From positions 1 through 51,439 of the forward strand of contig CAUZFM010000003.1 of assembly GCA_963579235.1 (NCBI GenBank): 51,439 nt of DNA, read 5' to 3'. This document shows positions 17,225-25,217 of this stretch, one piece after another (the stretch's first letter is position 1; the number at the start of each line of letters is the position of its first letter). A program made the translations under genes and the position numbers. The stretch is from UBA1149 sp963579235. Its GTDB lineage: Bacteria; Desulfobacterota; Binatia; UBA1149. Under the pieces are notes generated by a model. It ran no database searches, was not told the origin of the DNA, and saw nothing but the letters and a program-made list of their open reading frames with translations.

Positions 17225-18231
17225 AGCGCTACCTGCTTTATGCGTCCGAGCGTTACGCCGCGGGAATAATGCGTCCCTTGCAAGTAGCCATACGAAAACG
17301 CGGAGACGAAGCCGCGTGGTTTTTTGACGGCCCTGGCGCTGACGAACTCGCGTCCGACGACCTGGTGTTGCGCAGCATTGGCGAGGTGAACAGCTTTGCG
17401 CCGCTTGCAGTCTTCGCGCCGGGCAACCACGTACCAGGGTTTTTCCCGGGCGTTAAGGTAGCCGTTTTTCATGGCTTCGACGCCGGCAAACCAAAGCATG
17501 TTTACGTCCGGGGTTTTTATGACCTCTACTGCACCACCGGGCCGGGAGACACGGCCGAGTTTAAACGCCTGGCGGCGTCGCTCGGGCACTTCAGCGTCAA
17601 AGAAACCGGCTGGCCCAAGCTCGACCCTTACGCCGGCTTCTCAAGCTCGCGTGTCGGCGACAAACCGGTCGTGCTCTACCACTCGACCTTTTCGCCGTCG
17701 TGGAGCGCGGCGGGCGTACTGTTCGAGCAGGTGAGCCGCATGTCGGCCACGGGGCGCTGGCGCTGGATCGTCTGCCTGCATCCCAAGACCAACAGCGACA
17801 CCGTAGCGCGTTATCGTTCGCTGGTGGGTGAGAACCTCGAGTTCAGCGAGGACGACAACATACTAGACGTGTTTCCTCGTGCCGACGTCATGGTTTCAGA
17901 CACGTCGTCGGCCCTGTCGGAGTTCCTGCTGTGGCAGAAGCCGGTGGTCACATTCAAGAACCGCCGGCCGGGGCCCGAACTTATAGACATCGACGACCCC
18001 GCCGTGCTGGAATCGGCCATAGAGGGGGCGCTGCAACGGCCCGCCGGCTTGATGGCGGCGATAAGGGAATACACCGATGCGATACACCCGGCTCGCGACG
18101 GGCGGGCGAGTGAACGCGTGCTTGCCGCGGTTGATGAGTTCATTGCCGATGGCAGTGACAAGCTGCGAAAAAAACCACTCAACCTCTGGCGCAACTGGAA
18201 GGTTCGTCGGCGGCTGGCCAGGCTGGGCTGA
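17221..18231 (+). CDS. CDP-glycerol glycerophosphotransferase-like protein
   Basis: This 336-residue protein starts at GTG 17221, overlapping the previous stop. The C-terminal half shows the CDP-glycerol:polyol glycerophosphotransferase pattern: VVLYHSTFSPSWSAA, WIVCLHPKTNSDTVARY, and DVFPRADVMVSDTSSALSEF followed by KPVVTFKNRRPGPELIDID. The N-terminal half has AVFHGFDAGKPKHVYVRGFY. The family polymerises or transfers (poly)glycerol phosphate in teichoic-acid-like polymers but also occurs in Gram-negative capsule and O-antigen loci. The exact donor is unknown. It sits between two glycosyltransferases. Confidence 0.8.
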   Translation: MKRYLLYASERYAAGIMRPLQVAIRKRGDEAAWFFDGPGADELASDDLVLRSIGEVNSFAPLAVFAPGNHVPGFFPGVKVAVFHGFDAGKPKHVYVRGFYDLYCTTGPGDTAEFKRLAASLGHFSVKETGWPKLDPYAGFSSSRVGDKPVVLYHSTFSPSWSAAGVLFEQVSRMSATGRWRWIVCLHPKTNSDTVARYRSLVGENLEFSEDDNILDVFPRADVMVSDTSSALSEFLLWQKPVVTFKNRRPGPELIDIDDPAVLESAIEGALQRPAGLMAAIREYTDAIHPARDGRASERVLAAVDEFIADGSDKLRKKPLNLWRNWKVRRRLARLG

Positions 18232-19400
18232 TGACCGGCTCGGACCTGCCGATGAGGGTGCTCATAGTAACCGGCGCCAGCGATCGTTTTCACAGCGACC
18301 TGCCGCAGACCATGGCCCTGGTAGGTCTCAAGCACGCCGGCGTAGAAATAGAAGTAATGTGTCCCGACACCGCGCCGACGCGGCAGCTGATGGTGGACGC
18401 AGGAATCAGGGTAAGCCACCTGGCCATCGGCAACCGTTTTGATTTCGCCGCGCGCCGGGCGCTGCGTGAACGGCTGGCCACTGGTGGCTACGACATAGTG
18501 CACGCGTTCAACGCCCACGCACTGCAGAACGTGTTGCCGGCGGCCAGGGGTAGCGGCACCAGGGTGCTTGTTTATCGTGGCACTGTTGGCAACGTGTCGG
18601 TATTTGACCCGATGGCCTGGGCTACCTACCTGCACCCGCGCCTCGATCGTATAGCCTGCGTGGCCGACGCGGCCCGCGAGTTTTTTGACACGCAACTTCA
18701 CCTGCCCTGGTGGCGTTTTCCCGTCGGTAAGGCCGTCACCATAGCCAAGGGCCATGACCTTGACTGGTACCAGGAGCCCCCGGTTGCGCGCGCTGACCTG
18801 GGGGTACCCGATGATGCTTTCCTGGTTGCCTGCCTGGTCAACGAGCGGCCGCGCAAGGGCTTGTCGTATCTCGTCGATGCCCTGCCCGCCATGCGCTGTG
18901 AAGGCCGCCCGGTGCACCTGCTGCTGATAGGGCGTGTGCACGTAAAAAAGACCCTGGCTCGAATAGCGGCGAACAGCGCACGCGAGAGGATCCACCTGGT
19001 CGGTTTTCGCAGCGACGCGGCCCAGGTGCAGGCCGCCAGCGACGTGTGCGTGTTGCCCACGCTCAAGCGCGAGGGCCTGCCGCGCGCGGTGATAGAGGGT
19101 ATGGCCTACGGGGTGACGCCGGTTGTGACCAACGCGGGCGGCAGCAAGGAGCTCATCGTGGACGGCGAGTCGGGGCTGGTCATCGAGCCGGGGTCAGCGG
19201 TCGCCATAAGCGATGCGGTGAACTATCTCGCGGCCGACCCTGGGCGCAACCGGGCGATGGGGCAGGCCGCCAGGCAACGAATACCGAGTCATTTCAGCGT
19301 GGAGGCGACGGTTGAGAAAACGCTGGCTCTCTACCGCGAGTTGATCGCCGACGGCCGGATGGGAGGTGGACCCGCTGCGGGGGCAGGTCCGGTGGGGTGA
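18231..19400 (+). CDS. Glycosyltransferase family 4 (GT-B)
   Basis: This 389-residue protein starts at ATG 18231, overlapping the previous stop by one base; an ATG at 18252 is possible. The N-terminal Rossmann half has RVLIVTGASDRFHSDLPQT and YDIVHAFNAHALQNVLPAAR. The C-terminal half has the family E-x7-E motif in LKREGLPRAVIEGMAYGVTP, then NAGGSKELIVDGESGLVIEP. It is the last gene of the three-gene glycan operon. Its last 8 bp overlap the encoded CCA end and acceptor stem of the convergent tRNA-His. Confidence 0.9.
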   Translation: MTGSDLPMRVLIVTGASDRFHSDLPQTMALVGLKHAGVEIEVMCPDTAPTRQLMVDAGIRVSHLAIGNRFDFAARRALRERLATGGYDIVHAFNAHALQNVLPAARGSGTRVLVYRGTVGNVSVFDPMAWATYLHPRLDRIACVADAAREFFDTQLHLPWWRFPVGKAVTIAKGHDLDWYQEPPVARADLGVPDDAFLVACLVNERPRKGLSYLVDALPAMRCEGRPVHLLLIGRVHVKKTLARIAANSARERIHLVGFRSDAAQVQAASDVCVLPTLKREGLPRAVIEGMAYGVTPVVTNAGGSKELIVDGESGLVIEPGSAVAISDAVNYLAADPGRNRAMGQAARQRIPSHFSVEATVEKTLALYRELIADGRMGGGPAAGAGPVG

Positions 19401-19469
19401 GCGACGGGATTTGAACCCGCGACCACCGGAACCACAATCCGGGGCTCTACCAACTGAGCTACGCTCACC
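19393..19469 (-). tRNA. tRNA-His (anticodon GTG), CCA encoded, G-1 templated
   Basis: The minus-strand cloverleaf has acceptor stem GTGAGCG/CGCTCAC, anticodon loop TTGTGGT and T-loop GTTCAAATC. Position 19469 supplies the extra 5' G(-1) facing discriminator C73, the histidine identity element. CCA is templated at 19395-19393. The 3' end overlaps the glycosyltransferase coding sequence by 8 bp. Confidence 0.97.
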
Positions 19470-19529
19470 GTACGCACCGCAGGACACGCGAAGTTAGCCA
19501 GAACACGCGGTGCTGTAAAGACGCTGAGG

Positions 19530-20123
19530 TCAGTCGATGCCGTGGTCTTTTTCCCAACGGGTGATCGCGTCTTCGTGACGCAGCGTGAGCCCTACCTGGT
19601 CCCAGCCATTGATAAGCCGGTCGCGCAGGAAGTCGTCGAGCTCAAAGGGAATTTCTTCGCCCGAGGGGGTAAGTAAGAGCCGCCGCTCCAGGTCTACCTT
19701 GAGCGCGTAGCCCTCGTTGGCCCGCAATTCCCCGAACAGCCTGTCGACGGTGTCTGCCGCCAGCACGACGGGCAGCATCCCGTTGTTGAAACAGTTGTTG
19801 TAGAAGATGTCGGCGAACGAAGGTGCCAGGATGCATCGTATACCGTAGTCCTTCAGCGCCCAGGGCGCGTGTTCGCGAGACGAGCCGCAGCCGAAGTTGT
19901 CGCGCGCGATCATGATCGAGGCTCCCTGGTAGCGATCGTGGTTCATCTCAAAATCATGGTTCAGCGAACCGTCGTCGTTGAACCTCCAGTCGAAGAACAG
20001 GAACTCGCCGTAGCCGGTCCGCTCCACGCGCTTGAGAAACTGCTTGGGGATGATCTGGTCGGTGTCGGCGTGCTGGGCGTCCAATGGCGCCAGTAGTCCG
20101 CTGAAGGTTTCAAACTTTTCCAT
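19530..20123 (-). CDS. leuD: 3-isopropylmalate dehydratase small subunit
   Basis: This 197-residue swivel-domain subunit of isopropylmalate isomerase isomerises 2- to 3-isopropylmalate in leucine synthesis. Seen are HADTDQIIPKQFLKRVERTG, ARDNFGCGSSREHAPWALKD and FADIFYNNCFNNGMLPVVL. Length and order are normal for the proteobacterial form. It lies 26 bp downstream of leuC on the same strand. Confidence 0.97.
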   Translation of the reverse strand: MEKFETFSGLLAPLDAQHADTDQIIPKQFLKRVERTGYGEFLFFDWRFNDDGSLNHDFEMNHDRYQGASIMIARDNFGCGSSREHAPWALKDYGIRCILAPSFADIFYNNCFNNGMLPVVLAADTVDRLFGELRANEGYALKVDLERRLLLTPSGEEIPFELDDFLRDRLINGWDQVGLTLRHEDAITRWEKDHGID

Positions 20124-20149
20124 TGCTGCCTGTTGTCCTGCCCGCGGGT

Positions 20150-21556
20150 CTACTTGTAATCCCAGTCACGCACGTCGGTAAAAGACCCCGTGACCGCCGC
20201 CGCGGCTGCCATCGCGGGGCTCACAAGGTGGGTGCGCCCACCCTTACCCTGGCGGCCTTCAAAGTTGCGGTTCGAGGTTGACGCGCAGCGGTCGCCCGGG
20301 CTCAGAACATCGTCGTTCATGGCCAGGCACATCGAGCAGCCCGACTCCCTCCACTCGAAACCAGCCTCGGTAAATACCTTGTCGAGCCCCTCGGCCTCGG
20401 CCTGGGCTTTGACCTGTTGCGAGCCCGGTACCACCAGCGCCTGTTCTACCTGGGCGGCCACCGTGTGACCGGAGGCCACGCGCGCGGCCTCCCTCAGGTC
20501 TTCTATGCGGCCGTTGGTGCACGAGCCTATGAACACCCGGTTGACCGTGATGTCGGTCATTGCCTGTCCCTCGCGCAGGTCCATGTACTGCAGCGCACGC
20601 GACGCCGTATCGCGCTCTGCGGCGTTGGCCAGGTCGGCCAGCGTAGGGGCCTGTCCCAGCACGCTGGTAACCATCCCCGGCGAGGTGCCCCAGGTGACCT
20701 GTGGCTCTACATCGGCGGCGTTAAGCTCGAGGGTTTCGTCGTAGTTGCAGCCTTCGTCCGACGCCCAGGCCAGCCAGCCTTCAGCCATGCTGTCGAAGTC
20801 GCGGCCCTCCAGGTATTCGCGGCCCTCGAGGTACGCCACCGTCTTGTCGTCGGGCGACACCAGGCCCGCGCGCGCGCCGGCCTCGATGGACATGTTGCAT
20901 ACCGTCATGCGGCCTTCCATGGAGAGGTCGCGTATGGCGCGGCCGGTGTACTCGATCACGAAGCCTGTACCGCCGGCGGTGCCCAGGCGGCCGATGATGG
21001 CCAGCACGAGATCCTTGGCCGTGACGCCGGCTGCGAGTTGGCCGTCGACCTTGACCTGCAGCGTACGGGCCGTGCGATTCAGCAGCGTTTGTGTGGCCAG
21101 CACGTGCTCGACCTCGCTCGTGCCTATGCCGAAGGCCAGGGCGCCGAAGGCCCCGTGCGTGGACGTGTGGCTGTCTCCGCAGACAACCGTCATGCCCGGC
21201 TCGGTCAGGCCGAGCTCGGGGCCGATGATGTGCACGATACCACTGCGCGGGTCGTGCATGTCAAAACACGTGATCGCAAACTCCCTGCAGTTGGCCGCCA
21301 GCGTTTCTACCTGGCGGGCCGACAGCGGGTCGGCGATGGGCTGGTCGCGCGAGGTCGTCGGTATGTTGTGGTCCATGGTGGCAAAGGTCAGCCCCGGCCG
21401 TCGCACGTTTCTTCCGGCCAAGCGCAGCCCCTCGAAGGCTTGCGGCGAGGTCACCTCGTGAACGTAGTGACGGTCGATGTAGAGCACGGGGTCCTGCCCG
21501 GGTTCCTGGTGGACGAGGTGCTCGGCGCAGATTTTTTCGTAGATGTTGAGCGACAT
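20150..21556 (-). CDS. leuC: 3-isopropylmalate dehydratase large subunit
   Basis: This 468-residue aconitase-family protein carries the [4Fe-4S] ligands FIGSCTNGRIEDL and ESGCSMCLAMNDD. It also has the N-terminal LYIDRHYVHEVTSPQAFEGL, VVCGDSHTSTHGAFGALAFG, and C-terminal RNFEGRQGKGGRTHLVSPA. It forms the heterodimeric isomerase with LeuD. The window has no leuA or leuB. It starts only about 100 bp or less from the divergent MATE gene. Confidence 0.98.
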   Translation of the reverse strand: MSLNIYEKICAEHLVHQEPGQDPVLYIDRHYVHEVTSPQAFEGLRLAGRNVRRPGLTFATMDHNIPTTSRDQPIADPLSARQVETLAANCREFAITCFDMHDPRSGIVHIIGPELGLTEPGMTVVCGDSHTSTHGAFGALAFGIGTSEVEHVLATQTLLNRTARTLQVKVDGQLAAGVTAKDLVLAIIGRLGTAGGTGFVIEYTGRAIRDLSMEGRMTVCNMSIEAGARAGLVSPDDKTVAYLEGREYLEGRDFDSMAEGWLAWASDEGCNYDETLELNAADVEPQVTWGTSPGMVTSVLGQAPTLADLANAAERDTASRALQYMDLREGQAMTDITVNRVFIGSCTNGRIEDLREAARVASGHTVAAQVEQALVVPGSQQVKAQAEAEGLDKVFTEAGFEWRESGCSMCLAMNDDVLSPGDRCASTSNRNFEGRQGKGGRTHLVSPAMAAAAAVTGSFTDVRDWDYK

Positions 21557-21661
21557 TGCGGGGATTATTGTATGCCGCCGGGCGGCAATTTCAACGAGCC
21601 CGGCTGCTTGCGTGTTCGTCGCGTGCGCGCAAGCGTGGCTGTTTTACAGCGGTGCAACAGG

Positions 21662-23167
21662 TTGGCGGATAACGAAAAACAAGTGGATGTGGGCGAGGGC
21701 GACGCTGCGGGCGACCTGGACGTAGACCAGCAAGCCGGGTTCGTTGCTGACGCCGAGGCTTCACCGTCTTTGCCCTCGGCAGCCCTGGCAGCCCTGGCGG
21801 TGGGCGTGTCGCGTGCGCGCGGTGCCTTCGGCCCGCAGACCGGAACCAGCGCCGAACTGTGGGAGCTGGCCTGGCCTGTGATGCTGTCGCAGGTCATGGT
21901 CACGGTGCTCGGCCTTGCCGACATCGCCATGGTCGGGCGGCTGGGAGCGAACGAGCTGGCTGCCGCGGGTTACGCGACCCAGCTGCTGTTCCTTGGCCAG
22001 TCGGCTCTTTTTGCCGTGGGCTTTTCCTGCGTGGCCATCGTGGCCCGCGCCATCGGGGCGGGCCGGCGCGACAGGGCTCGCCACGCCCACGCTGCGTCGC
22101 TCATAGTTGCCGTGGCCACCGCCGCGGCCATCACCGCAGCTGTGCTGGTGAACCCGCGCTGGTTGCTGGGACTGCTCAACGCCGACGAGCAGGTAATAGA
22201 CCTGGCCATTCCCTACCTGCGCATGATCATGGCTTCGACTCTCATGCTGGCGGTCTCGCTCACCATGGAGAGCGCAATGCGCGCCGACCGCGACACCATG
22301 ACACCGTTGCTCATCGCGTTGCTGGTGACGGTGGTCAAGGTGCTGCTCAACCTCGGATTGATCTTCGGCATGTTCGGCCTGCCGCGCATGGAGCTGGCGG
22401 GAGCCGGCGTTGCTACGCTGGTGGCCCAGGCCTTGGGCGTGCTGCTGTTTGTCGGCGTCGCCCGGCGCGCGAGCGGAGGGTCGCCCATGGCCCTGACGAT
22501 TGCGGACTTCCGCGAATGTCGCGGCACGCTGCGCGAAGTCGCGCGCATAGCTGCACCCGGTATCGGCGAGAGGGTGCAACTGAACCTGGCCCTGCTGGTC
22601 TACTTCTCCGTACTCGGTCATTACGGCACCGTGGCCGTGGCTGCCTACACCGTGGGCGTGCGCGTGCTGGCGTTCTCATGGATACCGGGCACCGGCCTGG
22701 CCGCGGCCGTGGCCACGCTGGTGGGGCAGTCGCTCGGGGCCGGTGATGTTGAACAGGCCGAGCGGGCCGGCTGGCGGGCGGCGCGCTTGTCGCTGATGGT
22801 TGCGGTGGTGGTCGGCGCCGTGGGCGCGTTGGCCAGGCAACCGCTGGCCGAGGCCTTTACCGATGACCCTGCAACGCTCGAAGTGCTGGTGCCCTTCATG
22901 CTTTGCGTGGCCCTTGCCCAGCCCTTGCTGCAGCTGCACTTCACACTGGGCGGCGTGCACAGGGGAGCGGGCGATACGATGACGCCCATGCTCGCCGCGG
23001 CGGCGGGTAACTGGTTGGTCAGGGTGCCGCTGGCGATCCTGTTTTCGTGGGGGCTGGGGCTGGGGATCGTGTGGGTGTGGGCCGCCCTGGTGTTTGACCA
23101 CGCTTTGCGTGCCGTGTGGTTGGTGCTGACCTTCAAGTCAGGTTCGTGGAAGACGGCGCGGGCTTGA
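21662..23167 (+). CDS. MATE family efflux transporter
   Basis: From TTG 21662 (preceded by CAACAGG) the protein is 501 residues with about 12 predicted membrane segments. It has two MatE halves, the first around ELAWPVMLSQVMVTVLGLAD and ADIAMVGRLGANELAAAG, the second starting EVARIAAPGIGERVQLNLAL. Such proteins export drugs or metabolites using Na+ or H+. The start is uncertain: ATG 21572 is in frame but lies 15 bp from the divergent leuC start, and its N-terminal extension looks non-coding. A GTG near 21803 is also possible. Confidence 0.9.
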   Translation: MADNEKQVDVGEGDAAGDLDVDQQAGFVADAEASPSLPSAALAALAVGVSRARGAFGPQTGTSAELWELAWPVMLSQVMVTVLGLADIAMVGRLGANELAAAGYATQLLFLGQSALFAVGFSCVAIVARAIGAGRRDRARHAHAASLIVAVATAAAITAAVLVNPRWLLGLLNADEQVIDLAIPYLRMIMASTLMLAVSLTMESAMRADRDTMTPLLIALLVTVVKVLLNLGLIFGMFGLPRMELAGAGVATLVAQALGVLLFVGVARRASGGSPMALTIADFRECRGTLREVARIAAPGIGERVQLNLALLVYFSVLGHYGTVAVAAYTVGVRVLAFSWIPGTGLAAAVATLVGQSLGAGDVEQAERAGWRAARLSLMVAVVVGAVGALARQPLAEAFTDDPATLEVLVPFMLCVALAQPLLQLHFTLGGVHRGAGDTMTPMLAAAAGNWLVRVPLAILFSWGLGLGIVWVWAALVFDHALRAVWLVLTFKSGSWKTARA

Positions 23168-23204
23168 GGCTTGCCGCAATGACGCTCGCTGCTTTGGCGG
23201 CCGG

Positions 23205-24035
23205 CTACTTTCTGGCGACCACGTAGGCCACCCAGGCAGGTTCGGCGGGTGCGTTGGGACGGCGACGATATACACCGTTGCCCTCGCCGGTGTCCGAATC
23301 TTCGTCTTCCCAGTAAACCGAGCTCGATGAAAAACCGGCCTCTGCCAGCAGTTCGCTCAGCTCGGGAAGTGTCCACAGCCGCCAGCTGTAAGAAAAAGCG
23401 TTCTGCAGTCGGCTGCCGTCGCTAAAACGAAAGTGGATGCGAAACTCACAGTCGTGGCTTATGGGGTCAAAGCGTTTCTGCTCCCAGAGGTAGGTAAAGC
23501 CTTTCTCGCGGCGCACATCTTCGTGGTCTTCTTCCATGACCTCGCTGCCGCCCATCATGTCGAGCACCATCACGCCTTCTTTCTTGAGATTGGCGCGCGC
23601 GCGCTTGAGGTAAGTCAACAGTTCGGGCCTGGTCTTGAAGCACCAGAAAGAGAAGTTCTGCGCGGCCAGCACGTCGGCCCTGGGGCCGCGGCAGGACAAC
23701 ACGTCTCCCTCGCGCAGGTCAACGCGCGCAGACTGCTCGGGTTTGAGCTTGTCTATTATGTGCTCATGACCCCAGGCAAGCGGCTCGGGGTCGAGGTCGA
23801 CACCCAGCGCCCGGTTGTCGCGGTGACGACTCACCCATTCGGCACACACGGCGGCCGTGCCGCAGAAATCTTCGCGCAGGTCGCGCGGCGCGCCGTTACC
23901 GGGGTAGGCGTTGCGGTAGGCACGGATAAAAAAATCGACGTCGCTCTCGGGCGATTGCACCGTATCGAGGTAGAGCTGGTAGCGGTCGGACCGCGAGGCT
24001 ATTGTTGGCCGGTTGGGGCGACGGGTCTTTCTCAT
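23205..24035 (-). CDS. Class I SAM-dependent methyltransferase
   Basis: This 276-residue protein has a Rossmann methyltransferase core. Motif I is the variant DLREDFCGTAAVCAEWV, the acidic loop is ALGVDLDPEPLAWG, motif II is around VDLREGDVLSC, and motif IV is ADVLAAQNFSFWCF. The EDFCGT form of motif I marks a bacterial subgroup of unknown substrate. Its start overlaps the 5' end of the divergent rhodanese gene region by a few bases, depending on the start chosen there. It converges on the MATE gene. Confidence 0.85.
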   Translation of the reverse strand: MRKTRRPNRPTIASRSDRYQLYLDTVQSPESDVDFFIRAYRNAYPGNGAPRDLREDFCGTAAVCAEWVSRHRDNRALGVDLDPEPLAWGHEHIIDKLKPEQSARVDLREGDVLSCRGPRADVLAAQNFSFWCFKTRPELLTYLKRARANLKKEGVMVLDMMGGSEVMEEDHEDVRREKGFTYLWEQKRFDPISHDCEFRIHFRFSDGSRLQNAFSYSWRLWTLPELSELLAEAGFSSSSVYWEDEDSDTGEGNGVYRRRPNAPAEPAWVAYVVARK

Positions 24036-24048
24036 GGCGGCAGAACAT

Positions 24049-24603
24049 ATGCGCGAACGATTTAGATGTACAGGTGGTCAGGGCGTGCTGGCCCTGGCAG
24101 TGACCGGCGCCCTTCTGGTGTTGGCGCCGGGCCTTGCCTTGCCCGCCGCTGCCGATAAGCTGACGACCATGAGTGCAAACAGGGTCACGTCAATCGAGGC
24201 AGCGGAAATGTTGGAGCAGGGCTACGAGTATCTCGACGTCAGGTCGCGACCCGAGTTTGACCAGGGGCACCCCAGCGGGGCCTGGAATGTGCCCTTGCTC
24301 AACGTAGGGCCGGGAGGCCGCATGCAGGCCAACGCCGATTTCATGGCGGTGGTGAAGGCCAACTTTGCCCCCGACGCCAAACTGCTGGTCGGCTGCAAGA
24401 GTGGTGGCCGGTCGGCCAGGGCGGTGCAGATGCTGGCCGAGGTCGGCTACAGTGAGCTCGTCGACGTCAGGGGCGGTTTCAGTGGTGAGCCCGACCCGGC
24501 CGGGGGGGTGGCGGTAGCGGGTTGGAAAGACTCGGGGCTGCCGGTGTCTGAGCAGCCCCAGGCGGGCCACAGCTACCCTGAATTGCAGGAAAAAGGGGAC
24601 TGA
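24049..24603 (+). CDS. Exported rhodanese-like protein
   Basis: This protein is 184 residues from ATG 24049; ATG 24034 is an alternative that overlaps the divergent gene start. A signal peptide covers residues 1 to about 36 (VLALAVTGALLVLAPGLALP, then AAADK). One rhodanese domain follows: EYLDVRSRPEFDQGHPSGAW and the active-site loop LVGCKSGGRSARA with the persulfide-carrying Cys. A periplasmic sulfur-transfer role is likely. It sits just upstream of the suf operon but is separated from it by a candidate regulatory site. Confidence 0.88.
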   Translation: MRERFRCTGGQGVLALAVTGALLVLAPGLALPAAADKLTTMSANRVTSIEAAEMLEQGYEYLDVRSRPEFDQGHPSGAWNVPLLNVGPGGRMQANADFMAVVKANFAPDAKLLVGCKSGGRSARAVQMLAEVGYSELVDVRGGFSGEPDPAGGVAVAGWKDSGLPVSEQPQAGHSYPELQEKGD

Positions 24604-24637
24604 AACCCTGCTATGGCGCGTCGCGTCGGTTGAATCT

Positions 24638-24661
24638 TGACTTGTCAGTATAGTTTAGTCA
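24638..24661 (+). promoter_or_regulatory. Candidate Rrf2 operator/promoter of the suf operon
   Basis: TGACT (24638-24642) and AGTCA (24657-24661) form an inverted repeat with a 14-nt AT-rich centre in a GC-rich surrounding, 11 bp before the rrf2 start. TTGACT at 24637 also resembles a -35 element. The position fits autoregulation by the Fe-S-sensing Rrf2 protein; binding is inferred. Confidence 0.5.
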
Positions 24662-24671
24662 CACTGCCCGT

Positions 24672-25217
24672 ATGCATATCTTCTCGCAGGAAGAATACGG
24701 GCTGCGTTGCCTTGCCCAGGTCGCTCGCGCCAGCGAGCGCGAGGGGCCGCTGCGCATACAGGACATAGCCGAGGCCGAGGGTCTCAGTCACGACTACGTG
24801 GCCAAGCTCATGCGTGAGCTCAGGCGCGGTGGATTGGTGACGAGCACGCGCGGACCGTCCGGCGGTTACCGCTTGGCGCGCGACGCCAGTGACATCAGCG
24901 TCTGGCAGGCGCTGGGGGTTCTCGGGGGGGCGTTTTTTACAGACGAGTTCTGCGATTCGCATCGCGGCCAGTTGCGAGACTGCACGCACAGCGAGGACTG
25001 CTCCATACGCGCGCTGTGGGGATGGCTCAGTAACCTGCTCGACACCGTCCTGCAGGACATCTCGGTGGCCGACCTCGTGAACAAGGAGTGCCGCGTGGTC
25101 GAGTTGCTCGATGAGCTCAAGCGCGAAGTGCAACTGCCGCCCAGTCCCTTCGTGGCATTGCCGGCTGGCGCCGGCCCGGAAGCCGATGGCAACCCTTCAG
25201 TGAGGAGCAAGGCGTGA
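24672..25217 (+). CDS. Rrf2-family Fe-S-sensing regulator of the suf operon
   Basis: This 181-residue protein has an N-terminal winged helix-turn-helix (IQDIAEAEGLSHDYVAKLMR, then TRGPSGGYRLARD). A three-Cys cluster motif follows, FCDSHRGQLRDCTHSEDCSI (about residues 95-114), which would hold a [2Fe-2S] cluster as in IscR/SufR-type proteins. The Cys spacing (C-x10-C-x5-C) resembles that of suf-linked Rrf2 proteins rather than E. coli IscR. The stop overlaps the sufB GTG. Probable role: repress or activate suf according to Fe-S status. Confidence 0.9.
   Translation: MHIFSQEEYGLRCLAQVARASEREGPLRIQDIAEAEGLSHDYVAKLMRELRRGGLVTSTRGPSGGYRLARDASDISVWQALGVLGGAFFTDEFCDSHRGQLRDCTHSEDCSIRALWGWLSNLLDTVLQDISVADLVNKECRVVELLDELKREVQLPPSPFVALPAGAGPEADGNPSVRSKA

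Noticed and set aside
20417..21661. A plus-strand frame continuous with the MATE gene that would give a 916-residue protein.
   Set aside because: Its first 380 codons lie antisense to leuC, which has complete family motifs. The translation there shows no family features.
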